From Actinoplanes sp. N902-109 (GTDB taxonomy: Bacteria; Actinomycetota; Actinomycetes; Mycobacteriales; Micromonosporaceae), in NCBI RefSeq assembly GCF_000389965.1, contig NC_021191.1, forward strand, positions 6,883,501 through 6,947,500: a stretch of DNA of 64,000 bases. Direction: 5' to 3'. The notes beneath the pieces were generated by a model that was not told where the DNA came from, made no database searches, and saw only the letters and a list, made by a program, of their open reading frames with translations. Each line of letters starts with the position of its first letter. The first letter of the stretch is position 1. This document shows, piece by piece, positions 49,744 through 58,857 of this stretch. The translations under genes were made by a program, and so were the position numbers.

Positions 49744-52479
49744 CTACCGATGGGGCATTTCACCCAGAAGTGATCGCTCGCGGCGCACCGGAGCCGGATG
49801 GAACGTCGGCAGGACGACCGGCAGCGCGTCGACCGGGACAGCACCCAGCGACTCCAGGTGTTCCAGCATCGGCGTGAGGTTCTCGTAGAGCACCAGCACC
49901 ACATCGCCCGGTACGGCCATCCGCAGCGCCTCGCCGACCGCCTCGCGGTAACCGCCGGCCCGCACCGACCGCAGTCCCGGCCGCCGGCCGCGCATCTCCC
50001 GCTGCACGAGCGTGCTCACCTCGCCGGGCGTACGGCCGCGCGGATCCTCGTCGTCGTGCAGCACGGCCCGGGTCACCCCGTCGGCCAGCACCTGGGCGCA
50101 GGCGGCCAGCAGGTCGTCCCGGCGGTCGCCGGGCAGCGTCACCAGGGCGACGCAGCGGTCCGGCCCGTACAGCCGGTGCAACGTGCGGAGAACGGCCGCG
50201 AGAGCCGCCGGGTTGTGGGCGTAGTCCACGAACAGCGTGACCTCACCGAGCCGCAGCACCGTGCCGCGCCCGGGGTTGTGCACCCGCGGCTCGAACTCGG
50301 TCAGCCGCTCGGTCACCGTGCCCGCCGGAGCCCCCAGCGCCCGGGCTGCCGCGATCGCCGCCAGCGCGTTGACGGCCACGTACGGCGCCGCCCCGGCAAA
50401 CGTCCCCGGCACCTCGGCCGCCCGCAGCAACGGGGTGCGCCGCGCGCCGGTGGCCTGCACGAGCCAGCCGTCGTCCAACAGATAGGCGGTGCCGCCGCGG
50501 GCCAGGTGCGCGGCCACCACGGGTTGCTGCGGGTCGGCGCCGAACCACACCACCCGCTTGCGCCCGGCGCGCACCCGGGGCCGGTCGACGAGCGTGCGCA
50601 CCCAGGGGTCGTCGGCGTTGAGCACCAGCGTCCCGCCGTCCCGCACCCGCTCCGCGACCAGCGCCTTGACGTGCGCGATGTCCTCGATGGAGGACAGCCC
50701 GTCCTGGCCGAGGTGGTCCGCGGTGATGTTGGTGACCACCCCGACGTCGGTCCAGTCGTAGCCCAGCCCCTGCCGCAGCAGCCCGCCGCGGGCGGTCTCC
50801 AGCACCGCGGCCTGCACCCCCGGGTCGCCGAGCACCATCTGCGCCGAACGCGGTCCGGTGGCGTCCCCGCGGAACACCGTGCGCCCGTCGACGACGACCC
50901 CGTCGGTGGTGGTCAGCCCGACCCGCAGCCCGCCGCCGGCCAGCGCGTACGCCGCCATCCGGGCCACCGACGTCTTGCCGTTGGTGCCGGTCACCGCCAG
51001 CGTCGGGATGCGCCCGTCGGAACCGCCGGGGAACATCGCGCGCACGATCGCGTCCCCGACATCGCGCGACCGGCCGCGGTCCGGGGCGAGATGCATCCGC
51101 AGCCCCGGCACCGCGTTGACCTCGATGACCCCGGCAGTCACCCGGTACGGGTCGCCGACCGGCGGCACCGGCGCGGCGATGTCCGGCAGCCGCAGGTCGA
51201 TGCCCGCGATGTCCAGCCCGATCACCGCGGCCACCCGCAGGCACAACCGGACCACATCGGGGTGCAGCAGGTCGGTGACGTCGTGCGCGGTGCCCCCGGT
51301 CGACAGGTTGGCGTCGTCGCGCAGCCACACCTGCCGCCCCTTCGCCGGGACACCTCCCGGCTCCACCTCCTGGCGCCGCAGCACCGTCCGCGCGGTGTCG
51401 TCGATCGTGATGCGGGTCAGCGCCCGGTTGTGCCCGGCGCCGCGCCGCGGATCCTGATTGGCCCGCGCCACCAGCTGCTCGACCGTGCTGGTGCCGTCGC
51501 CCGTCACGTGCGCGGGGATCCGCTCGGCGGCGGCCACCACCTCGCCGGCCACCACCAGCACCCGGTAGTCACGCCCGGCCAGCTGCCGTTCCACCACGAC
51601 GTCCCGGCCGGCTGCGGCGAAGGCAACGTCCACGTCGGTTCTGGTACGGACGTTGAGCGCGACGTTCTCCCCCTGCCGCCCGTGCCGCGGCTTGAGCACG
51701 ACCGGGGCGCCGAACTCGTCGAGCAGCCGCGCCGCGTCCTCCACCCGGTCCGCCGCCGCCCCCGGCACCACCGGCAGCCCGGCGTCGGCCAGCAGCCGCC
51801 GGGTCACCTGCTTGTCCCCGGCCACGTCGATGCCGACCCCGCTGGTCCGGTCGGTCATGGCGGCCCAGGCCAGCCGGCGCCGGGTGCCCCAGCCCAGCCG
51901 CAGCAGGCTCAGGTCGTCGTAGCGCTCGACCGGGATGCCCCGGCGCCGGGCGGCCGCGATGATGGCCGACGTGCTGGGCCCCGTCGCCTCCTGCTCGGCC
52001 AGGTCGGCGAGGGCGGCCAGCCGTGGTTCGAGTTCGCCGCCGGTCACCGTGGCACCCGCGGCGATCCGGGTGACCAGGTCGATCGCGGCCTCCAGCAGCT
52101 GACCGGGCAGGGTGGACTCGGGCGACTCGTCCACCGGGCACTCGACGATCAGGTCGTAGACGCCCGGTTCCGGACCCGAGACCGTACGCCCGAAGCTGAC
52201 ATCCCGCCCGATGCGCTGCGACAGCTCGATCGTCACATGCTCGGTGACGTGCCCGAAGTAGGTGCCGCCGCGCATCCGGCTGACGAAGCCGCCCGGCGCC
52301 CCGGCCGCGCAGTGGTGCTCGGCCAGCCCGGGCAGCGCCCGCAGCAGCCGCTCGGTGAACCCGGTCAGGTCGCTGGTCTCGCGACCGGCGAGCTCGCCGA
52401 GGTCGAGCCGGGCGACCAGGGCGGGCCTGGACAGGTGCACGTTGGGTCCGCGCAGCCGGCGCAGGCTCAGGATCTTCAT
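49744..52479 (-). CDS. cphA: Cyanophycin synthetase
   Basis: 911 residues. The N-terminal domain contains RGGTYFGHVTEHVTIELSQR. The ATP-grasp region (about 215-470) has GAPVVLKPRHGRQGENVALN, YRVLVVAGEVVAAAERIPAH and GVIEVNAVPGLRMHLAPDRG. The C-terminal Mur-ligase-like domain has the P-loop TLAVTGTNGKTSVARMAAY, TNITADHLGQDGLSSIEDIA and LFVDYAHNPAALAAVLRTLH. It polymerises Asp and Arg into the nitrogen-storage polymer cyanophycin. Its ATG overlaps the cyanophycinase stop, forming one operon. Confidence 0.96.
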   Translation of the reverse strand: MKILSLRRLRGPNVHLSRPALVARLDLGELAGRETSDLTGFTERLLRALPGLAEHHCAAGAPGGFVSRMRGGTYFGHVTEHVTIELSQRIGRDVSFGRTVSGPEPGVYDLIVECPVDESPESTLPGQLLEAAIDLVTRIAAGATVTGGELEPRLAALADLAEQEATGPSTSAIIAAARRRGIPVERYDDLSLLRLGWGTRRRLAWAAMTDRTSGVGIDVAGDKQVTRRLLADAGLPVVPGAAADRVEDAARLLDEFGAPVVLKPRHGRQGENVALNVRTRTDVDVAFAAAGRDVVVERQLAGRDYRVLVVAGEVVAAAERIPAHVTGDGTSTVEQLVARANQDPRRGAGHNRALTRITIDDTARTVLRRQEVEPGGVPAKGRQVWLRDDANLSTGGTAHDVTDLLHPDVVRLCLRVAAVIGLDIAGIDLRLPDIAAPVPPVGDPYRVTAGVIEVNAVPGLRMHLAPDRGRSRDVGDAIVRAMFPGGSDGRIPTLAVTGTNGKTSVARMAAYALAGGGLRVGLTTTDGVVVDGRTVFRGDATGPRSAQMVLGDPGVQAAVLETARGGLLRQGLGYDWTDVGVVTNITADHLGQDGLSSIEDIAHVKALVAERVRDGGTLVLNADDPWVRTLVDRPRVRAGRKRVVWFGADPQQPVVAAHLARGGTAYLLDDGWLVQATGARRTPLLRAAEVPGTFAGAAPYVAVNALAAIAAARALGAPAGTVTERLTEFEPRVHNPGRGTVLRLGEVTLFVDYAHNPAALAAVLRTLHRLYGPDRCVALVTLPGDRRDDLLAACAQVLADGVTRAVLHDDEDPRGRTPGEVSTLVQREMRGRRPGLRSVRAGGYREAVGEALRMAVPGDVVLVLYENLTPMLEHLESLGAVPVDALPVVLPTFHPAPVRRERSLLGEMPHR

Positions 52480-53273
52480 GCGGCATCCTTCAGGGGAATC
52501 GCGGGTCGGCGCCCGGTCAGTTCGAACCTGCAGCCGGCCGGGAGCACGTGGATGCGCGCGCCGGCCAGCGCGATCGGCCCGTCGGCCGGCACCACGATGT
52601 CGGTGGCGGCACCGGCGTCCACAACGGTGACCGTGCCCGAGCCGAGCACCTCGAACTGGTCGCCCTCGGCGAGGATCGCGGTGTCCTCGTCGATGCCGAC
52701 ACCCAGCTCGTGCGGATAGAGCGCGACCGCGCTGAGCAGCCGGTTGAGCCGCCCGCGCTCGGCGAAGTGCATGTCGATGACCACGCCCGGCAGGAATTCC
52801 AGCCCGGGCCCGGTGCGTACGCTGGCCCGGGCGATGCCGGGGGCGGTGCCACCGACGATCATCGTGCCGGACATCATCGCGGCGCCCGCGCTGGTCCCGC
52901 CGAGCACCACCCCGCCGCGCACCAGCGTCTGCAGCGCCGCGTCGGCGAGCGTGCCGCCCAGCACCCCGGTGATCCGCTGCTGGTCGCCGCCGGTGAAGAA
53001 CACCCCGGTGGCGGGCGCGAGGGCGGGCACGACAGCCTTGTCGTTGGCGTGGCTGCGGGTGGTCAGGCGCAGGGCGCGGGCCCGGCGCGCGCCGAGCCGG
53101 GTGAACAGGGTGGTGTACTCGGTCTCCAGCGCGGCGGGGGTCTCGCTGGCGGTCGCGATGACCACGATGTCGGCCTGCGGTCCGCCGGCCAGCTCCACGA
53201 ACCGGCGCAGGATCGCGGCGCCGCCCGGACCTTGGCGTTCAGCACCACCGACGACCAGCAACCGGGCTGCCAC
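52476..53273 (-). CDS. cphB: Cyanophycinase
   Basis: 265 residues of the S51 serine peptidase family: LVVGGAERQGPGGAAILRRF, TGVFFTGGDQQRITGVLGGT, VVLGGTSAGAAMMSGTMIVG (nucleophile Ser) and LFTRLGARRARALRLTTRSH. It cuts cyanophycin into Asp-Arg dipeptides. As first gene of the operon it is made together with the synthetase, so storage and breakdown are co-regulated at transcription. Confidence 0.95.
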   Translation of the reverse strand: MAARLLVVGGAERQGPGGAAILRRFVELAGGPQADIVVIATASETPAALETEYTTLFTRLGARRARALRLTTRSHANDKAVVPALAPATGVFFTGGDQQRITGVLGGTLADAALQTLVRGGVVLGGTSAGAAMMSGTMIVGGTAPGIARASVRTGPGLEFLPGVVIDMHFAERGRLNRLLSAVALYPHELGVGIDEDTAILAEGDQFEVLGSGTVTVVDAGAATDIVVPADGPIALAGARIHVLPAGCRFELTGRRPAIPLKDAA

Positions 53274-53330
53274 GCCGTACCTCCTCGAAGCGGGAACCGC
53301 TGATGCTGCGGTCCAGCTCTGAGGTTAAAC

Positions 53331-53346
53331 GGAACAAATACGAAAC
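53331..53346 (+). promoter_or_regulatory. Possible GlnR box upstream of the cyanophycin operon
   Basis: GGAAC-AAATAC-GAAAC deviates from gTnAC-N6-GAAAC at one conserved base of the first half-site. It lies about 60 bases before the cphB start in an AT-rich pocket. A nitrogen-controlled storage operon would make sense, but this match is weaker than the one before ureA. Confidence 0.45.
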
Positions 53347-53352
53347 TTCCGG

Positions 53353-54924
53353 CTAATCCTGGTAGTCGGCGGGCAGCAGATGGCTGACGGTGGCCGGCCC
53401 CTCGGCCAGCGCCAGCGCCCGGTCCTCGTCCTGCTCGTCGCTGCCGGTTTGCCGCTCCTCGTGCTGGCGCAGGTGCTCCTCCCAGGTGGGTACCTGATAG
53501 ACCTCGACGAACCAGTCCGGCTCGGCGCCGTCGCGGAACAGTCCCCAGCGGGTCGCCCCGGTGCGCTGCCGCGAGCGCCGCACCGCCTGCATCGCCGTGA
53601 CGAACGCGGCCCGGTTGGCCGGCTCGACCCGGTAGCGCAGGGTCACCAGCACCGGCCCCTCGTCGAGGTGCGGCTCCAGCATCAGGTGCGGCTCGGGCCA
53701 GTAGCTCACCGGCGCCGGGTCCTCGGCCCGCTCGTGCAGCGGCAGCCAGGGCACACTCGCCGAGCCCAGCAGCATCAGGCCCGCCGCGATCAGGTACGCC
53801 TCGCCGAGCCCGGTCAGCTCGGTGACCTGCCCCCAGACGAACGCGCCGAGCGCCTGAGCCCCGGCGAAAACGACCTGGTAGACGGCGAAGCCGCGGGCCC
53901 GCACCCAGCTCGGCAGGAACAGTTGCAGGCCGGCGTTCATCCGCGACACCTGGGCCATCCAGGCCAGGCCCGCCACCACCAGCGCCGGGACCACAACCGG
54001 CGGGCTGGGGACGAGGGCCACGACGAGCAGCACCGCCGCGTACAGCAGGCCGGAAACGACCAGGAGCCGGTTGGGCGGGACCCGCTCGCGGATCCGGGGC
54101 ATGAGCAGCGCCCCGGCGATCGCGCCCACACCGAGCGCGGCGAGCAGCACGCCGTACCCTCGCGACCCCAGGTGCAGCTGCTCGTCGGCGACCAGCGGCA
54201 CCAGCCCCCAGACGACGCTGCCGGGCAGCACGAACAGCGCCACCCGCAGCAGGATCCGGCGCACCACGGGCGAGTAGCGCACGTACCGGCCACCGGCGCG
54301 CAGCGCGGGACCGAACCGCTCGGCGTGGCCGCCGCCGTTCCGCGGCGGGCGCCGCCAGCGCACCAGCGCGAGCGCGAACACGGCGAACGACAGCGCGTTG
54401 AGGCCGAACACCACCGGCACCCCGGCGTGCGCGACCAGCAGACCGGCCACCGCGGGCCCGGCCGAGCGGGCCAGGTTGGTGTTCACCGCCCCCAGCGCGG
54501 ACGCCGCCGGCAACGCGGCCCGCGGCACCACCTCGGGGATCACCGCCTGCCAGGTCGGCAGGGTGAGAGCTTGACCGGCGCCGAGCAGGAACGTGAACAC
54601 CAGCAACAGCGGTGGCGGCATGAGATCGGCCGCGGTCAGCGCGGTCAGCGTCCCGGCCACGGCGAACAGGGCCAGCTGCACCCCCAGCAGCAGCCGGCGC
54701 CGGTCGAACGTGTCGGCGATCGTCCCCGACGGCAGCGCCAGCAGCAGCACGGGCAGCATGGTGGCGGTCTGCACCAGACTGACCCACGTCGCGGCGTCCG
54801 GCTCACCGACCAGCCGCCAGGACGCGCCCACCGTCTGCATCCACGTGCCGACGTTGCTGGCCAGCACGCCGATCCACAGCCCGCGGAAGATCTTGTCGTG
54901 CAGCGGCGCCCAGGCGTCGCTCAC
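53353..54924 (-). CDS. MFS exporter fused to a C-terminal ABM-like domain
   Basis: 523 residues from GTG 54924 (GTGA overlap with the regulator gene). Residues 1-405 are a 12-helix MFS protein of the EntS/MFS_3 type: LWIGVLASNVGTWMQTVGAS, LPSGTIADTFDRRRLLLGVQ and AVNTNLARSAGPAVAGLLVA. The last 100 residues (VLVTLRYRVEPANRAAFVTA, RRSRQRTGATRWGLFRDGAE, WFVEVYQVPTWEEHLRQHEE) match the antibiotic-monooxygenase-like alpha/beta barrel. It is probably a drug or metabolite exporter regulated by the adjacent HxlR protein. Confidence 0.88.
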   Translation of the reverse strand: MSDAWAPLHDKIFRGLWIGVLASNVGTWMQTVGASWRLVGEPDAATWVSLVQTATMLPVLLLALPSGTIADTFDRRRLLLGVQLALFAVAGTLTALTAADLMPPPLLLVFTFLLGAGQALTLPTWQAVIPEVVPRAALPAASALGAVNTNLARSAGPAVAGLLVAHAGVPVVFGLNALSFAVFALALVRWRRPPRNGGGHAERFGPALRAGGRYVRYSPVVRRILLRVALFVLPGSVVWGLVPLVADEQLHLGSRGYGVLLAALGVGAIAGALLMPRIRERVPPNRLLVVSGLLYAAVLLVVALVPSPPVVVPALVVAGLAWMAQVSRMNAGLQLFLPSWVRARGFAVYQVVFAGAQALGAFVWGQVTELTGLGEAYLIAAGLMLLGSASVPWLPLHERAEDPAPVSYWPEPHLMLEPHLDEGPVLVTLRYRVEPANRAAFVTAMQAVRRSRQRTGATRWGLFRDGAEPDWFVEVYQVPTWEEHLRQHEERQTGSDEQDEDRALALAEGPATVSHLLPADYQD

Positions 54925-55394
54925 CGCGGGCGGGCTCCCGGTCCGGGCCGGGGGACCACGTCGCGGTACGCCGGGACAGCGTGCCCGTCGGCGCACCGGA
55001 GCTCGGCGTGCACCCCGGCCCCGCAGTCGCGATGCACCATCGTGATCGGGGACCCGGCGGTGTCGGCGAGATAGCGGTCGCCCCACGCCAGCAGAGCCAC
55101 CAGCATCGGATACAGGTCCAGTCCCATCGGGGTCAGGCGGTATTCGTGGCGCAGCCGCGCCCCCGGCTCACGATACGGCTCCCGGCGCAGCAGCCCGTGC
55201 CCGACCAGCGCGGCCAGCCGGTTGGTCAGCACCTGCCGGGGGATGCCGGTGTGCTCGCGCATGTCGTCGAACCGCCGCACCCCGTTGAACACCTCACGCA
55301 GCACCAGCACGGTCGACTTCTCGCCGAGGATCTCCATGGCCCGGCCGATCGTGCAGTTGTCCGTGGACCAGCGCAGCGCCTCGGGTGCGGTCAT
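54921..55394 (-). CDS. HxlR-family transcriptional regulator
   Basis: 157 residues. The winged-helix core is NCTIGRAMEILGEKSTVLVL, REVFNGVRRFDDMREHTGIP, RQVLTNRLAALVGHGLLRRE and HEYRLTPMGLDLYPMLVALL. The conserved N-terminal Cys of this family, a possible redox or ligand sensor, is present. It is translationally coupled to the exporter and likely controls it. C-terminal Cys residues (VHRDCGAGVHAELRCADGHA) may form a small metal site. Confidence 0.9.
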   Translation of the reverse strand: MTAPEALRWSTDNCTIGRAMEILGEKSTVLVLREVFNGVRRFDDMREHTGIPRQVLTNRLAALVGHGLLRREPYREPGARLRHEYRLTPMGLDLYPMLVALLAWGDRYLADTAGSPITMVHRDCGAGVHAELRCADGHAVPAYRDVVPRPGPGARPR

Positions 55395-55448
55395 CGGCCC
55401 AGGCTAGGTCTCGTTGACAGACCCAGCAAGCGGTGCCAGGCTGCGTCC

Positions 55449-55967
55449 ATGACGCAGACCCAGGACGGCGCCCGCACCCGCACCTTCAGCTGGAGCGACC
55501 CCACCCAGCACCTCGGCGCGCTCGGCGAACGCTCGGGCCTCGACCTGCTGCAGGCCATGGCCCGCGGCGACCTCCCCTCGCCCCCGGTCACCCACCTCAT
55601 CGACCTCGCCGGCATGGAGGTCACCGAGGGCAGCGTCACCGTCAGGCTGCGGCCGCAGGAGTTCCACTACAACCCGCTCGGCACCGTCCACGGCGGCGTG
55701 CTGGCGACGCTGCTGGACACGGCCACCGGCTGCTCGGTGCACAGCACGCTGGCGGCCGGGGTGGGCTACACCAGCATCGACCTCAACGTGAAGTTCCTGC
55801 GCCCGGTCACCGTCGCGTCCGGCCTGCTCACCACGACGGGTGCGGTGCTGCAGCGCGGCCGGCGCACGGCGCTGGCCGAGGCTCGGATGACCGACGACAG
55901 CGGCCGGCTGCTCGCGCATGCCACGTCGAGCTGTCTGCTCTTCGACCTGCCCGCCGCTCAGGGGTGA
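55449..55967 (+). CDS. PaaI-family hotdog thioesterase
   Basis: 172 residues, ATG 55449. The hotdog-fold signature is HYNPLGTVHGGVLATLLDTA, followed by TSIDLNVKFLRPVTVASGLL and AVLQRGRRTALAEARMTDDS. It should hydrolyse an acyl-CoA thioester. Diverging from the HxlR-exporter pair, it may belong to the same detoxification response, but this is inference. Confidence 0.9.
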   Translation: MTQTQDGARTRTFSWSDPTQHLGALGERSGLDLLQAMARGDLPSPPVTHLIDLAGMEVTEGSVTVRLRPQEFHYNPLGTVHGGVLATLLDTATGCSVHSTLAAGVGYTSIDLNVKFLRPVTVASGLLTTTGAVLQRGRRTALAEARMTDDSGRLLAHATSSCLLFDLPAAQG

Positions 55968-56067
55968 TGACAGGCTCCGGCGCCCGACCGTGCGAAACGA
56001 GCCGCCCCGGCCCGCGGGGATGCGGCCTGCGTCGGGTCGCCGGGGCGGGCTGGCCTAGATTGGCGGC

Positions 56068-56604
56068 ATGCTCAACGGCATCCTGATCCCCGGCGGCACC
56101 GGCCACGTCGGCACCCTGCACGACATCGCCTGGGAGATCCTGGCCGACCGCACCGCCCACGTCGAGACCATCACCTGGCTCACCCCCCGCGGCATCCTCG
56201 ACGGCGACCCCGAACCGTTCGTCCGGAGCGAGGTCGAGACCGCCCTCAAGAGCGCGCAGGACGTCGCCCCCCGCGCCCGGCCGGTGCTGATCGCCAAGTC
56301 CCTCGGCACGTACGCCGCCGCCCTCGCCGCCGACCGCGCCCTGCCGGCGATCTGGCTGACCCCGCTGCTCACCCGCCCCGACGTGACCGCGGCCATCACC
56401 CGCAACCCGGCGCCCCAGCTCCTCATCGGCGGCACGGCCGACCACCGCTGGTGGGACGAGGCGGCGGCCCGCGGCACCGGCAAGCAGGTGCTGTCCATCG
56501 CGGACGGCACCCACTCGCTGCGCGTCCCCGGCCCGATCCGGGCCTTCACCGACGTCCTCGGCACGGTCGGCACCGCCGTCGAACAGTTCCTCGACGCCCT
56601 CTGA
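56068..56604 (+). CDS. Small alpha/beta hydrolase
   Basis: 178 residues. GILIPGGTGHVGTLHDIAWE starts the fold; ARPVLIAKSLGTYAAALAAD holds the nucleophile elbow (K-S-L-G-T); PQLLIGGTADHRWWDEAAAR gives the Asp region and SIADGTHSLRVPGPIRAF the His. It is short, like the minimal hydrolases. Substrate unknown. Confidence 0.8.
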   Translation: MLNGILIPGGTGHVGTLHDIAWEILADRTAHVETITWLTPRGILDGDPEPFVRSEVETALKSAQDVAPRARPVLIAKSLGTYAAALAADRALPAIWLTPLLTRPDVTAAITRNPAPQLLIGGTADHRWWDEAAARGTGKQVLSIADGTHSLRVPGPIRAFTDVLGTVGTAVEQFLDAL

Positions 56605-56651
56605 CGCGGCACTTCCCACGCCGCACCCCGGCACCAGCGCCTTGGCAGGCC

Positions 56652-57983
56652 TCAGCCGACGCCGCTGATCAGGGGGCGGACGTCCGCGGCCGGCGGCTCC
56701 CAGGTCGCCGCGTCCGCCTCCTGCTGATCCCCCGACCGGATGTCCTTGACGCTGTCGGGCTCGCCGTCGGCGCCGGGGAACCAGACGAACGGGATGCCGC
56801 GGCGCTCAGCGAAGCGGATCTGCTTGCCGAACTTGGCCGCCGCCGGGGCCACCTCGGTGCTGATGCCCCGCGAGCGCAGGGCCCGCGCCACCCGGTCGCA
56901 GCGGCCCCGGACGTCCTCGCTGGGCAGCGCCACCAGCACCGCGGTCGGGACGCTGCGCGACGCCGTCAGCGCGTCGCGGCCGAACAGCAGGCCCAGCAGC
57001 CGGGTCACGCCGATGGAGATGCCCACGCCGGGGAAGCGCTCGGTGCCCGCCGTTGCCAGGTTGTCGTAGCGCCCGCCCGAACAGATCGAGCCGTGGCGCT
57101 CGTACCCCTGCAGCTGGGTCTCGTAGACCGTGCCCGTGTAGTAGTCGAGCCCACGGGCGATCCGCAGCTCGGCCCGGAGCAGCCCGGGGGCGTGCTCGGC
57201 GCCGGCCTCGACGACCCGCGCCAGCTCCGCCAGGCCCTCGTCGAGCAGGTCGTTGCGCACACCCAGTTTGTGCACCTGGTCCACGAAGGACGCATCACCG
57301 GCCGAGATCGACGCCAGGTCCAGCACGGCGGCGGCCTGCGCCTCGGTGGCGCCCTCCTCGACCAGCAGCGCGGCGACCTTCTGCGGGCCGAGGCGGTCGA
57401 GCCGGTCCACCGTACGGAGCACCTGGTCGGGGTCCGCCAGACCGAGGCCGCGGTAGAAACCCTCGCAGACCTTGCGGTTGTTGACCATGATCGTGACCGG
57501 CGGGATGGGCAGCGAGCGCAGCGCGTCCCCGACCACCAGCGGCATCTCGGTGTCGTAGTGGAACGGCAGCGAGTCGCGGTCGACCACGTCGATGTCGGCC
57601 TGGACGAACTCGCGGTAGCGGCCCTCCTGCGGGCGCTCGCCGCGCCACACCTTCTGGATCTGGTAGCGCCGGAACGGGAACTGGAGCTTGCCGGAATTCT
57701 CGAGGACGAACCGCGCGAACGGCACGGTCAGGTCGAAGTGCAGGCCGAGCGCGGCCTCCTCGCGGGAGTCCGTGTCCTCCTGCAACCGGCGCAGCGTGTA
57801 GACCTCCTTGGAGGTCTCCCCCTTGCGCAGCAACTGGTCCATCGGCTCGACCGCCCGGGTCTCCAGCGGCGCGAACCCGTAGAGCTCGAAGGTGGACCGG
57901 ATCTTCTCGATGACGTTCTGCTCGATCATCCGCTGCGCGGGCAGCCACTCCGGGAAACCGGACAGCGGGGTGGGCTTGCTCAT
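56652..57983 (-). CDS. hisS: Histidyl-tRNA synthetase
   Basis: 443 residues. Class II motifs: LHFDLTVPFARFVLENSGKL, IQKVWRGERPQEGRYREFVQ (motif 2), the His-specific RIARGLDYYTGTVYETQLQG, and motif 3 in GVGISIGVTRLLGLLFGRD. The anticodon-binding domain follows (TAVLVALPSEDVRGRCDRVA). It charges tRNA-His. Located beside the metallo-hydrolase gene in the conserved hisS-relA neighbourhood of actinobacteria. Confidence 0.97.
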   Translation of the reverse strand: MSKPTPLSGFPEWLPAQRMIEQNVIEKIRSTFELYGFAPLETRAVEPMDQLLRKGETSKEVYTLRRLQEDTDSREEAALGLHFDLTVPFARFVLENSGKLQFPFRRYQIQKVWRGERPQEGRYREFVQADIDVVDRDSLPFHYDTEMPLVVGDALRSLPIPPVTIMVNNRKVCEGFYRGLGLADPDQVLRTVDRLDRLGPQKVAALLVEEGATEAQAAAVLDLASISAGDASFVDQVHKLGVRNDLLDEGLAELARVVEAGAEHAPGLLRAELRIARGLDYYTGTVYETQLQGYERHGSICSGGRYDNLATAGTERFPGVGISIGVTRLLGLLFGRDALTASRSVPTAVLVALPSEDVRGRCDRVARALRSRGISTEVAPAAAKFGKQIRFAERRGIPFVWFPGADGEPDSVKDIRSGDQQEADAATWEPPAADVRPLISGVG

Positions 57984-57995
57984 GATTCTCCTGGT

Positions 57996-58694
57996 CTAGG
58001 CAGTGCGGCCGGGCGCTGCGACAAGATCCCGCAGGTACGGGTTCTGGGCGCGCTCGCGGCCGATCGTGGTCTCGGGTCCGTGGCCGGGCAGGACCACCGT
58101 GTCGTCGGCCAGCGGCAGGACCTTGTCCCGCAGGCTGGTCATCATCACAGCGGTGTCGCCACCCGGCAGGTCGGTGCGGCCGATGGAGCCGGCGAAGAGC
58201 ACATCGCCGGAGAGGCAGAGCTGGTCCGCCGCCCACGGCGTGCCCTCGTTCGGCACGCGGAACATCACCGACCCGCCGGTATGGCCGGGCGCATGGTCGA
58301 CGGTGATCTCCAGCCCGGCGAGGCTCATGGTGGCCCCGTCGGTGAGCTCGGCGACGTCCTCGGGCTCGGCATAGCTGAACCGGCCGCCGAGCATCTGCTC
58401 CAGGCTGATCCCCATGCCCCGCGTGGGGTCGGCGAGCAATTCACGGTCGGCCGGATGCACGTACGCCGTGATGCCGCGCGCGCCGCACACCGGCGCGACC
58501 GAGAACGTGTGGTCGAAGTGCCCGTGCGTCAGCAGCACCGCGGCGGGTTGCAGCCGATACTTGGCCAGCACCTCGTCGAGCTGGTCCTGCACCCCGATGC
58601 CCGGGTCGACGATCAGCGCCTGCTCCCCCGGGCCGGCCGCGAGCACGTAGCAGTTGGTGCCCAACGCCTGGGCCGGAAAGCCGGTGACGAGCAC
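57996..58694 (-). CDS. Metallo-beta-lactamase-fold hydrolase (glyoxalase II-like)
   Basis: 232 residues from GTG 58694. The metal motif is AVLLTHGHFDHTFSVAPVC (HxHxDH), with TVDHAPGHTGGSVMFRVPN (His), CLSGDVLFAGSIGRTDLPGG (Asp) and TVVLPGHGPETTIGRERAQN (His). This is the short glyoxalase II-like class next to hisS in many actinobacteria. It lies 12 bases upstream of hisS, so the two are probably co-transcribed. The substrate may be a thioester such as a mycothiol conjugate (speculation). Confidence 0.92.
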   Translation of the reverse strand: MLVTGFPAQALGTNCYVLAAGPGEQALIVDPGIGVQDQLDEVLAKYRLQPAAVLLTHGHFDHTFSVAPVCGARGITAYVHPADRELLADPTRGMGISLEQMLGGRFSYAEPEDVAELTDGATMSLAGLEITVDHAPGHTGGSVMFRVPNEGTPWAADQLCLSGDVLFAGSIGRTDLPGGDTAVMMTSLRDKVLPLADDTVVLPGHGPETTIGRERAQNPYLRDLVAAPGRTA

Positions 58695-58857
58695 TGCGCA
58701 CCCCTCTTCACCCTGTCAATGCCTCTGGAAGCCTAGCCGGACGCACCGTACACACCGTCACGGAACCTCGCACACCACATTCTCAGGCGTTACCCGTACA
58801 CTCTTGCGGGCGTGTGGCGAGGCGCACGCCACCACTTGTGAGGAAGGGGAGCACTCG

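Noticed and set aside
49798..52719. 973-codon plus-strand frame opposite cphA/cphB
   Set aside because: Antisense artefact of high GC; cphA motifs are complete on the other strand.
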